Origin: an uncultured Porphyromonadaceae bacterium
GTDB taxonomy: Bacteria; Bacteroidota; Bacteroidia; Bacteroidales; Muribaculaceae
Assembly (NCBI GenBank): GCA_947174155.1
Contig: CAMWHX010000035.1
Span: 1 to 8,407 of the forward strand
Reading direction: 5' to 3'
Length of the DNA: 8,407 nucleotides
A program made the position numbers and the translations under genes. Position 1 is the first letter of the stretch. The number at the start of each line of letters is the position of its first letter. The notes under the pieces were generated by a model. It had not been told where the DNA came from. It did no database searches and was given only the letters and a program-made list of their open reading frames with translations. This document shows positions 1 to 5,873 of this stretch, in pieces.

Positions 1-39
1 CCCAAGGGGGATGCCCGAATTTCGGACATCCCCCTTGGG
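1..39. terminator. Strong hairpin downstream of queA, possible bidirectional terminator
   Basis: Bases 1-13 (CCCAAGGGGGATG) are the exact reverse complement of 27-39. Inside, CCGAA (15-19) pairs with TTCGG (21-25), leaving one mismatch (14/26) and a tiny loop. On the plus strand the stem is followed by a T-rich stretch (40-53), which is the A-rich tract before the stem when read on the queA strand, as expected of a bidirectional intrinsic terminator. The sequence beyond base 1 is not visible, so the T-tract needed for queA-strand termination cannot be confirmed. The same bases also read open on the minus strand (see findings), so a coding explanation is not excluded. Confidence 0.5.
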
Positions 40-109
40 TATTCTTATTATTTCACCCTCGGACATCAGCAAAGGGCGGGCTGGGGAATCAGCGCGGCTT
101 GACTTATCA

Positions 110-1162
110 TCAGCGCAGGATGAGCATAGCGTCACCGTAAGCGCCGAATTGATAACCCTCCTTGACGGCCTCTTCGTAGGCCTGCATGATGAGGTCATAT
201 CCGCCGAAAGCAGCCACCATCATCAGCATGGTGCTCAGCGGGAGATGGAAATTGCTGATCATGGCGTTGCACACCGTGAAGTCATACGGGGGGAAGATGA
301 ACTTGTTGGTCCAGCCTTCACAGGTCATCAGATGTCCGTTCATGCAGACAGCAGTGGCCAGCGCACGCATCACGGAAGTGCCGACTGCACATACCTTGGA
401 CTCGCGGTCCTTGGCCGCATTTACCAAGTCGACGAGCTGCTCGTCTACGATCATCTCCTCGCTGTCCATACGGTGCTTGGTGAGATCCTCCACGTCGATG
501 TCGCGGAAGTTGCCGCGTCCGCAGTGCAGAGTCAGAAAGCCGCGTTCGACACCTTTGATCATAAGGCGTGTCATCAGTTCGCGACTGAAATGCAAGCCGG
601 CGGCGGGAGCCATCACGGCCCCTTCGTTCTTGGCATAGATACACTGATAACGCTCCTCATCCTCAGGTTCGGCCGGGCGGTCGATATAGTCGGGGAGGGG
701 AGTCATACCCAATTCATATAGGTCTCGCTTGAACTCGTCGTGCGGACCATCGTAGAGGAATCGCAGAGTGCGACCGCGTGAGGTAGTGTTGTCGATTACC
801 TCGGCAACCATCGAGTCGTTGGGACCGAAATAGAGTTTATTGCCGATGCGGATCTTGCGTGCCGGCTCCACCAGCACGTCCCAGAATTTATTCTCTTCGT
901 TAAGTTCGCGCAACAGAAAGACCTCTATTCTCGCCCCGGTCTTCTCCTTGTTGCCGAAAAGGCGTGCCGGGAAAACTTTGGTATCGTTGAATACCATCAC
1001 GTCCCCCTCATCGAAATAGTCGAGGAGGTCCTTGAAGATCCGGTGGGTGATGGTCTTGTTGCGTGCGTCGACTACCATCAGTCGACATTCGTCGCGATTC
1101 TCCGAGGGATACTGAGCGATCAACTCGTCAGGCAACTTGAACTTAAACTGGGATAGTTTCAT
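110..1162 (-). CDS. queA: S-adenosylmethionine:tRNA ribosyltransferase-isomerase QueA
   Basis: QueA is a cytoplasmic enzyme that transfers and isomerises the ribosyl part of SAM onto 7-aminomethyl-7-deazaguanine at tRNA position 34, giving epoxyqueuosine, the penultimate step of queuosine synthesis. The 350 residues match the usual family length and the family signatures are in order: [13 protein letters not shown] (58-70), MTPLPDYI (153-160), [13 protein letters not shown] followed by APAAGLHFS (171-193), [11 protein letters not shown] (213-223), [10 protein letters not shown] (260-269), [12 protein letters not shown] (303-314) and a C-terminal GAYGDAMLI. The motif commonly MHxE in proteobacterial QueA reads MDSE here (232-235), which I believe is a usual Bacteroidetes form. 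The start is the ATG at 1162, giving the typical [19 protein letters not shown] opening. It lies 41 nt after the truB stop with no visible promoter, so it is probably the last gene of the ftsX-uppP-truB operon. No shine-dalgarno site is evident, as is common in Bacteroidetes. Confidence 0.97.
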   Translation of the reverse strand: MKLSQFKFKLPDELIAQYPSENRDECRLMVVDARNKTITHRIFKDLLDYFDEGDVMVFNDTKVFPARLFGNKEKTGARIEVFLLRELNEENKFWDVLVEPARKIRIGNKLYFGPNDSMVAEVIDNTTSRGRTLRFLYDGPHDEFKRDLYELGMTPLPDYIDRPAEPEDEERYQCIYAKNEGAVMAPAAGLHFSRELMTRLMIKGVERGFLTLHCGRGNFRDIDVEDLTKHRMDSEEMIVDEQLVDLVNAAKDRESKVCAVGTSVMRALATAVCMNGHLMTCEGWTNKFIFPPYDFTVCNAMISNFHLPLSTMLMMVAAFGGYDLIMQAYEEAVKEGYQFGAYGDAMLILR

Positions 1163-1203
1163 ATGTAGTGTGTGAGAGTATAAATTTTTTAGTAGAGAGA
1201 TTT

Positions 1204-1929
1204 TCAGTTAGTGTCAGAGAGACGGTAGTCAGGAGGGAATTCCAGAGGCCCCTCCGAGATGATGGCTACTGCCTGGTCGATTCCGAGACAGTTCTCGATA
1301 CGGATATCACCCACGCGTGTGCGTCGGAGGGCTATCAGATGGGCGCCACAACCGAGCGCCTCACCGATGTCGCGGGCCAACGCGCGGATATAAGTTCCTT
1401 TGCTACACACGACGCGGAGCGTGATGTCAGGGAGTTCGGCGGAAATGAGTTCGAGCTCAGAGATCTCAAGGGGTTTGGCTTTGAGCTCTACGTCGCGTCC
1501 TTTGCGAGCCAGGGAGTATGCACGCTTACCGTCGACCTTGACCGCACTGAATACCGGGGGGACCTGCATGATGCGCCCTGTGAAACCGGGTAGCACCTCG
1601 CGCACCCTCTCCTCCGTGACATGGGAGGTGTCGAAAGTCGCATCTATCTCCGTTTCCAGATCGAAACTGGGTGTTGTAGCACCCAGACGCAGGGTGGCTA
1701 TATACTCTTTCGAGCCGTTTTGCAGAGTCTCGATGTCACGGGTGGCGCGCCCGGTGCATATGATGAGCACACCGGTGGCAAGGGGGTCGAGGGTGCCGGC
1801 GTGTCCCACCTTAAACTTTTTGAGCTTAAGGCGACGCTGTATGGCCCCGCGCAGACGTTTGACAGCATCGAAGGAGGTCCACCCCAATGGTTTGTCGATA
1901 CCTATGATCTCGCATGAGATGAAATCCAT
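1204..1929 (-). CDS. truB: tRNA pseudouridine(55) synthase TruB, short form
   Basis: TruB isomerises U55 in the T-loop of nearly all elongator tRNAs to pseudouridine in the cytoplasm. The catalytic-motif loop [14 protein letters not shown] (42-55) contains the nucleophilic Asp48. [12 protein letters not shown] (12-23), [11 protein letters not shown] near residue 135 and [24 protein letters not shown] in the C-terminal half complete the family pattern. At 241 residues the protein is much shorter than E. coli TruB (314) and ends soon after the RRTRVGDI segment, so it has no room for a C-terminal PUA domain. That is consistent with the short Bacteroidetes form and not a truncation, as the ORF ends cleanly. 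The ATG at 1929 follows directly on the heptad repeat array: only a few bases (TATA, then A) separate the last heptad from the start codon, so the 5' leader of truB is made of repeats. Confidence 0.96.
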   Translation of the reverse strand: MDFISCEIIGIDKPLGWTSFDAVKRLRGAIQRRLKLKKFKVGHAGTLDPLATGVLIICTGRATRDIETLQNGSKEYIATLRLGATTPSFDLETEIDATFDTSHVTEERVREVLPGFTGRIMQVPPVFSAVKVDGKRAYSLARKGRDVELKAKPLEISELELISAELPDITLRVVCSKGTYIRALARDIGEALGCGAHLIALRRTRVGDIRIENCLGIDQAVAIISEGPLEFPPDYRLSDTN

Positions 1930-1933
1930 TTAT

Positions 1934-2160
1934 AATGTTGAATTTTGAATTTTGAATGTTGAATTATGCTCCGCAAGGGTAATTTTGAATTTTGAATTTT
2001 GAATTGTGCTCCGCAAGGGTAATGTTGAATTTTGAATGTTGAATTTTGAATTGTGCTCCGCAAGGGTAATGTTGAATTTTGAATTTTGAATGTTGAATTA
2101 TGCTCCGCAAGGGTAATGTTGAATTTTGAATTTTGAATTGTACTCCGACCGGGCGTCCAC
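1934..2160 (+). repeat. Tandem array of five composite heptad-repeat units
   Basis: The spacer between uppP and truB (1930-2201) holds no gene. Reading the plus strand it consists of five tandem units at 1934-1980, 1981-2020, 2021-2067, 2068-2114 and 2115-2160 (47, 40, 47, 47 and 46 nt). Each unit is 4-5 heptads of form AAT-N-N-TG followed by a linker. With A=AATTTTG, B=AATGTTG, C=AATTATG and D=AATTGTG, the first four units are BAABC, AAAD, BABAD and BAABC. Units 1 and 4 are identical over all 47 nt. The linker CTCCGCAAGGGT is invariant in units 1-4. Unit 5 is BAA plus AATTGTA and a diverged 18-nt linker. The period is too short and the variable part too simple for CRISPR. Function unknown; a slippage-prone intergenic repeat with a role in RNA structure or DNA binding is possible. 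Confidence 0.95.
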
Positions 2161-2194
2161 TAATTCAACATTCAAAATTCAACATTCAAAATTA
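2161..2194 (-). repeat. Inverted heptad arm closing the uppP-truB repeat array
   Basis: This stretch is the heptad family in the opposite orientation. Read on the minus strand it is TA followed by heptads of type A, B, A, B (AATTTTG, AATGTTG, AATTTTG, AATGTTG) and AATTA, as compared with the five plus-oriented units just left of it. A minus-strand transcript leaving uppP (stop at 2202) would make this arm first and then up to five complementary partners, so several alternative long AU-rich hairpins can form between uppP and truB. It starts only about 8 nt past the uppP stop codon. Confidence 0.9.
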
Positions 2195-2201
2195 CCAAGC
2201 G

Positions 2202-3041
2202 TTACCAGCAGATACACAGGATTCCGACGGCGAGGCAGTAGAGGGCGAACCAGACAAGTTTGCCCTTCTTGACGAGGCTGAGCATCCATTTGCAGGCAGC
2301 GCATCCCACGAGAAAGGAGGACAGGAATCCGATGGCCAGACATCCGGCTCCGATTTCCGGTTCGCCGGCGGCCTCTCCGCTGAGTATATCCTTCATACCG
2401 AGCAGACACTCTCCGACGATCGGGATGATGACCATAAGGAAGGAGAAAGCGGCCACTTTGTCACGTTTGTCACCGATGAGGATACCGGTGGCGATGGTGG
2501 TGCCACTGCGGCTCAGACCCGGAAGCACGGCTACTGCCTGTGCCACACCGATAGTCAGGGCATCCCACCAGCCGATGTCACGTCCGCGTGAGGCGGGCAC
2601 CATCTCATATCGTGAGTCGCGCCGCGAGTATATGCGGTCGGAGAAATGGGCGAAGGTCAGCAGGGCTGCTGTGGCCAGCAGACAGAAACCCACTATCCCC
2701 AGACCCTCTCCGAAGAAGGATTCGATCGTTCCCTTGAAGCAGAATCCGACGATAGCTATGGGTATGCAGCTGACCAGAATCTTGCAGACATACCAGAAGT
2801 CTTCGTTGAGCTTGAAACCGAAGAAGCTGAGGAAAAGCTTTCGGAAGAGGGGCCAGAGAACCACGATGGTGGAGCAGACCGTCCCGGCGTGGAGGATGAT
2901 GTCAAACTGCATCGCCTCGCTGCCCGGGAGCTCGATGCCGAGTATCTCGCGGAAGATCACGAGGTGTCCGCTGGAACTGATGGGAAGGTATTCGGCCAAT
3001 CCCTGTACTATGCCCAGTATGAGGGCGTCTAACCAAGTCAT
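2202..3041 (-). CDS. uppP: Undecaprenyl-diphosphate phosphatase UppP/BacA
   Basis: This integral inner-membrane enzyme dephosphorylates undecaprenyl diphosphate to the monophosphate, recycling the lipid carrier for peptidoglycan and surface glycan synthesis; the family confers bacitracin resistance when overexpressed. The 279 residues fit the family. The first helix carries QGLAE (13-17) followed by PISSSGH (20-26), and the second signature PGLSRSGTTI (174-183) holds the conserved Arg178. Several hydrophobic segments alternate with short loops across the whole length, with a polar linker at about 134-157. The start at 3041 gives the standard MTWLDALILGIVQG opening. Upstream is DUF3098 (80-nt spacer) and downstream, after the repeat array, truB. 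No independent Bacteroidetes-type promoter is visible in the upstream spacer, so co-transcription with ftsX is likely. Confidence 0.97.
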   Translation of the reverse strand: MTWLDALILGIVQGLAEYLPISSSGHLVIFREILGIELPGSEAMQFDIILHAGTVCSTIVVLWPLFRKLFLSFFGFKLNEDFWYVCKILVSCIPIAIVGFCFKGTIESFFGEGLGIVGFCLLATAALLTFAHFSDRIYSRRDSRYEMVPASRGRDIGWWDALTIGVAQAVAVLPGLSRSGTTIATGILIGDKRDKVAAFSFLMVIIPIVGECLLGMKDILSGEAAGEPEIGAGCLAIGFLSSFLVGCAACKWMLSLVKKGKLVWFALYCLAVGILCICW

Positions 3042-3063
3042 TGTGTGGAAGGTGAGGAATTAA

Positions 3064-3094
3064 GTAGCTCCAAAAATCAGGATTCGGAAGCTAC
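3064..3094. other. Hairpin in the DUF3098-uppP spacer
   Basis: GTAGCT at 3064-3069 is inversely repeated as AGCTAC at 3089-3094. The stem can extend by a CC/GG pair past a one-base bulge, leaving a loop of about 14 nt. On the plus strand a T-rich stretch follows (3095-3115), but no plus-strand gene ends here. On the minus strand (the transcribed one) it lies in the uppP leader and is not followed by a T-run, so it is more plausibly a leader/processing structure than a terminator. Confidence 0.4.
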
Positions 3095-3121
3095 ATATTT
3101 CGTTTTATTTTTGGAAGTTGC

Positions 3122-3430
3122 TTATGATTTCTTGTTGCGAGAGGGATTGATGATGATGGCGAAGGCCATTGACAGAAAGCCCAGGAAGGCTATCGTGGGT
3201 CCGACGATGATACGGCGAGTGCTGAAAATGTCAGGATTAAAACCTGTCTCAGCTCCCGAGCCCGGTCCGGTCATCAGTAGAAATCCTATCACGATGAGGG
3301 CCAGTGAGGCCACCATGAAGATGAAATTGCGCCGTCCGAAGGGGCGCTCCGAGGGAGAGGTCTTCTTTATGGGATCGGGGGTCGGTGCAGAGCCGAAGAA
3401 GCGGGGAGAGGTGCTTTTGGTTGTATCCAT
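3122..3430 (-). CDS. DUF3098 family small membrane protein
   Basis: A 102-residue protein with a polar, proline- and serine-rich N-terminus (1-35), a first hydrophobic helix at about 36-53, a conserved-looking short extracytoplasmic or loop segment FNPDIFSTRRI (64-74) and a second helix at about 75-95, ending in a basic SRNKKS tail. The pattern FGRRNFIFM, GFLLM, FNPDIFS, RRIIVGP is that of the Bacteroidetes family DUF3098, whose biochemical role is unknown to me. The recurrent position between ftsX and uppP suggests a link to cell-wall growth or division, but this is inference from context only. The start at 3430 is 81 nt after the ftsX stop; translation from the next ATG would delete the N-terminal region and first helix, so the upstream one is preferred. 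Confidence 0.85.
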   Translation of the reverse strand: MDTTKSTSPRFFGSAPTPDPIKKTSPSERPFGRRNFIFMVASLALIVIGFLLMTGPGSGAETGFNPDIFSTRRIIVGPTIAFLGFLSMAFAIIINPSRNKKS

Positions 3431-3445
3431 TGGCTGGGGAGATAT

Positions 3446-3460
3446 GACGCCGGGGGCGTC
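3446..3460. other. Compact GC hairpin in the ftsX-DUF3098 spacer
   Basis: GACGCC (3446-3451) and GGCGTC (3455-3460) form a perfect 6-bp stem with a 3-nt loop, placed 16 nt before the DUF3098 start on the minus strand. No T-run follows it in the transcribed direction, so it does not look like an intrinsic terminator. It could modulate translation of DUF3098 or protect the ftsX 3' end. The rest of the spacer shows nothing recognisable. Confidence 0.4.
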
Positions 3461-3511
3461 GTGTTGCGTATAATATATTGTCGCTTATGGAAGAGGGGAG
3501 GAGATGAGTGT

Positions 3512-4390
3512 TTATCGGAAGAGTTTGTCGTAATCTTTCCGCAGGTATTTATTTGTAGCTAAGGTCGAGGCGGTCATGCAGAGCAGGATTCCCACAAGGA
3601 CCAGTCCGGCGGCAGTGATGCCGAATGCCGGCCAGGGGATGGCCGCGGCCACCTCTGCCAATCCCATCTCCGGAGCCGTAGCGAGCACGGCGGCGAGCAG
3701 CCCCGAGGCTATCACTCCCGAGATGATACCCGCCAAGGTGTTGGACCACACGAATGGTCGGCGTATGAAGCCATTAGTGGCTCCGACGAGCTGCATGGTA
3801 TGGATGGTGAATCGTCGCGAGTAGATGGCCAGATGGACGGTGTTGTTGATCAGTATAAAGGATATGATCACCAGGACGATAGCGATGCCTCCCATGATCA
3901 TGGAGAGACGCCTGAGATTTTGGTTCATGCTTTCTACCATGGTCGCGTCGGGAGTGGCTACCTCCTCGACACCATCCATCTTACGGAGTTCGGTCGATAT
4001 TTTACTTAGTCCGGCGGGGGAAGCGTAATCGGCAGTCACACCGAAAGTCACCTCGGGGGAAAGGGGATTGACTCCAAACGTCTCCTCCAGGTCTTCGCCT
4101 GTTTCGTCAGCCCAGGCTTTAAGTGCCTCCTCCTTAGTGATAAGGCGCGCACCGTGGGCATATGGTTGCTGCGAGATGTAGCTGCATACTTGGGCGGCGC
4201 GGTCATTGGCTACGGTGTCAGCCATGACCACGCTCAACTCTATCTTCTCGCGGAGTCGCCGGCTTTCACCGGCTGCGCCCAGGGTGACCAGTGCGATGGT
4301 CCCAATAATGAGCAGGACAAGCGTCACGCTCACGACGGTGGTCATATGGGCCGCAAAATATGAGATATTGACCTCTTTATGTTGTTTCAT
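3512..4390 (-). CDS. ftsX: Cell division protein FtsX
   Basis: FtsX is the membrane subunit of the FtsEX complex, an ABC-transporter-like machine that couples FtsE ATP hydrolysis to activation of septal peptidoglycan hydrolases. The 292 residues show the expected topology: a short cytoplasmic N-terminus, TM1 at about 15-38, an extracytoplasmic domain at about 41-163 and three further helices at about 165-187, 214-237 and 254-276 (FtsX/permease domain). The segment NNTVHLAIYSRRFTIHTMQLVGATNGFIRRPF (182-213) between TM2 and TM3 is the characteristic cytoplasmic loop. No ftsE lies next to it: a promoter directly precedes the gene and the upstream gene is divergent mtaB, as is usual in Bacteroidetes where ftsE is encoded elsewhere. 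It is probably the first gene of the operon running through queA. Confidence 0.95.
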   Translation of the reverse strand: MKQHKEVNISYFAAHMTTVVSVTLVLLIIGTIALVTLGAAGESRRLREKIELSVVMADTVANDRAAQVCSYISQQPYAHGARLITKEEALKAWADETGEDLEETFGVNPLSPEVTFGVTADYASPAGLSKISTELRKMDGVEEVATPDATMVESMNQNLRRLSMIMGGIAIVLVIISFILINNTVHLAIYSRRFTIHTMQLVGATNGFIRRPFVWSNTLAGIISGVIASGLLAAVLATAPEMGLAEVAAAIPWPAFGITAAGLVLVGILLCMTASTLATNKYLRKDYDKLFR

Positions 4391-4419
4391 TTTCCGCCTG
4401 ACTCGGTGAGTTCGGACTG

Positions 4420-4450
4420 CAAAGATAATAAATCAATGAGCGTTTGTCAA
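4420..4450 (-). promoter_or_regulatory. Bacteroidetes-type promoter for ftsX operon
   Basis: On the minus strand the -7 box TATCTTTG (4427 to 4420) matches the Bacteroidetes consensus TAnnTTTG exactly, and TTG (4450 to 4448, in TTGAC) lies 20 nt upstream at the spacing expected for the -33 element. Transcription would start near 4414, giving a leader of about 24 nt before the ATG at 4390, ending in a purine-rich GGCGGAAA. The leader contains a small inverted repeat (ACTC/GAGT with a 3-nt loop, plus-strand 4401-4411 region). This is the best-supported promoter in the window. Confidence 0.8.
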
Positions 4451-4460
4451 TACTCATAGG

Positions 4461-4478
4461 GTAAAATTTGACTTTTAC
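4461..4478. promoter_or_regulatory. Inverted repeat between divergent ftsX and mtaB promoters, possible operator
   Basis: GTAAAA (4461-4466) and TTTTAC (4473-4478) form a perfect 6-bp inverted repeat with a 6-nt spacer, located about 10 bp upstream of the ftsX -33 element and upstream of the mtaB promoter. The symmetry and position would suit a dimeric regulator acting on both directions. In such AT-rich DNA a chance occurrence is also reasonable. Confidence 0.3.
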
Positions 4479-4495
4479 AACTCTTTTTTCTCATT

Positions 4496-4531
4496 TTTGG
4501 TGTCTGATACGCTATCTTATGATTAACTTTG
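4496..4531 (+). promoter_or_regulatory. Bacteroidetes-type promoter for mtaB, nearly leaderless
   Basis: The -7 box TAACTTTG (4524-4531) matches TAnnTTTG. The only nearby -33 candidate is TTTG (4496-4499), whose 24-nt spacing is longer than usual, so that half is weak. Transcription would begin at or within a few bases of 4536, which is the first ATG of mtaB, giving a leaderless transcript or favouring the in-frame ATG at 4551 as the true start. Confidence 0.6.
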
Positions 4532-4535
4532 CAGT

Positions 4536-5864
4536 ATGACAGATGATTCAATGACCCTGAGAGCCGCCTATTATACTCTGGGGTGCAAACTCAATTATGC
4601 CGAGACATCGGCTATCGGCAAGATGCTCGCCGAGCGCGGAGTGGTCCGTGCGCGGGGGGAGGAACGCCCTGATATCTGTGTGGTCAACACCTGTTCGGTC
4701 ACCGAGGTGGCCGACAAGAAGGGGCGTCGTCTAATCCGCAGTCTGGCCGCACGCTGGCCGGAGGCGACCTTGGTGGTCACGGGGTGCTACGCTCAGCTCA
4801 AACCCGATGAGGTGGCCTCCCTCCCCGGTGTCGATATAGTGTTGGGCTCCAACGAGAAACTGCGTATGACGGAGTATCTCGATAAGTGGCGGAGGGAGCG
4901 CCGACAGGTGAGCGCCGTCACTCCATCGCTTGAAATCAAGGAGTTCCGTCCCTCGTGTGAGCGGGGCGACAGGACCCGCTGGTGGCTCAAGGTGCAGGAT
5001 GGATGTGACTATTTCTGCACCTACTGCACCATCCCCTTCGCCCGCGGTCGCTCCCGCTCGGGGCGTATAGCCGATCTTGTGGAGATGGCTCGTGAGGCAG
5101 CCGACAAAGGTGCGCGGGAAATCGTGCTCACCGGTGTCAACGTCGGGTGTTTCGGCCTCGACACGGGGGAGAGCTTCTTCGACCTACTCAAAGCCCTCGA
5201 CTCCGTGGAGAGGATAGAGCGATACCGCATATCCTCCATCGAGCCCAATCTGCTGACCGAGGAGATAGTGGAGTGGATGGCCTCGGAGTCCCGTGCCTTC
5301 ATGCCGTCGTTTCATATACCGCTGCAGTCGGGTTCAGACAGCGTGCTCAAACTCATGAACCGCCGATATGACACCACCCTCTTTGCCTCGCGCATCGAGA
5401 TGATACGCCGTCTGATACCTGATGCTTTCATCGCTGCCGACGTCATAGCCGGAGCCCGCGGCGAGACAGAGGAGGAGTGGCGGAAGGCTCTCACCTTTAT
5501 CGAGGGACTTGACATAGACCGTCTACATATATTCCCTTACAGCGAGCGTCCCGGCACCCGTGCGTTGGGGATCGACTTCATAGTGCCTCAGGAGGAGAAA
5601 CACTGTCGGGTGTCAGAACTCTCGAAGGTCTCTGACCGGAAGATGAATGAATGTCTGACGCGTCACATAGGGCGGATACTTCCCGTGCTTTGGGAACACC
5701 CGGGCCGCCCCGATGACACGTTGATGCACGGTCACACCGACAACTACCTGCGCGTGTCAGCTCCTGCAGATCCCACACTCTATAACCGCGTCACCCGTGT
5801 GCGTCTCACCGGTATCGACCCTTCCGATTCCGAGACCCTCATGGGTGAGGTGATTGCCAACTGA
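4536..5864 (+). CDS. mtaB: tRNA t6A37 methylthiotransferase MtaB
   Basis: MtaB is a radical-SAM enzyme that inserts a methylthio group at C2 of t6A37 in ANN-decoding tRNAs (ms2t6A) using two 4Fe-4S clusters. The N-terminal methylthiotransferase domain has its three cluster cysteines, Cys17 (GCKLNYAE), Cys53 (NTCSVTEVADKK) and Cys84 (TGCYAQLKP). The radical-SAM domain has Cys157, Cys161 and Cys164 in CDYFCTYC. HIPLQSGSDSVLKLMNRRY and the usual GxxGET segment (here GARGET) follow, with a short C-terminal TRAM-like region. YTLGCKLNYAETS and NTCSVTEVADKK fit MtaB better than MiaB or RimO. The 442 residues are typical. Two in-frame starts compete: ATG 4536 and ATG 4551 (residue 6); the second gives the more usual short N-terminus and a short leader from the predicted promoter. 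The glycosyltransferase follows after 9 nt. Confidence 0.94.
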   Translation: MTDDSMTLRAAYYTLGCKLNYAETSAIGKMLAERGVVRARGEERPDICVVNTCSVTEVADKKGRRLIRSLAARWPEATLVVTGCYAQLKPDEVASLPGVDIVLGSNEKLRMTEYLDKWRRERRQVSAVTPSLEIKEFRPSCERGDRTRWWLKVQDGCDYFCTYCTIPFARGRSRSGRIADLVEMAREAADKGAREIVLTGVNVGCFGLDTGESFFDLLKALDSVERIERYRISSIEPNLLTEEIVEWMASESRAFMPSFHIPLQSGSDSVLKLMNRRYDTTLFASRIEMIRRLIPDAFIAADVIAGARGETEEEWRKALTFIEGLDIDRLHIFPYSERPGTRALGIDFIVPQEEKHCRVSELSKVSDRKMNECLTRHIGRILPVLWEHPGRPDDTLMHGHTDNYLRVSAPADPTLYNRVTRVRLTGIDPSDSETLMGEVIAN

Positions 5865-5873
5865 GGTATATAT

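Noticed and set aside
11..721. Long plus-strand open frame (236 codons) opposite queA
   Set aside because: It is antisense to a clear QueA with all family motifs, shows no recognisable domain, and starts inside the hairpin; GC-rich genes commonly leave open antisense frames.
1400..1948. 182-codon plus-strand frame opposite truB
   Set aside because: Antisense to TruB and ends in the heptad repeat only because TGA occurs there; no family resemblance.
1934..2194. CRISPR-like array
   Set aside because: The constant part is only 12-17 nt, the variable part is low-complexity heptads, two units are identical, and no cas genes are present.
1934..2194. Insertion-sequence ends or a MITE
   Set aside because: No terminal inverted repeats of a single element, no target duplication and no transposase; the tandem heptad structure explains the inverted arm.
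2260..3063. 267-codon plus-strand frame opposite uppP
   Set aside because: Fully antisense to UppP, rich in Ser/Arg/Pro/Met as expected from a shadow frame, no domain or promoter.
3064..3115. Intrinsic terminator on the plus strand after the 3064-3094 hairpin
   Set aside because: A T-rich stretch follows on the plus strand, but no plus-strand gene lies upstream to be terminated.
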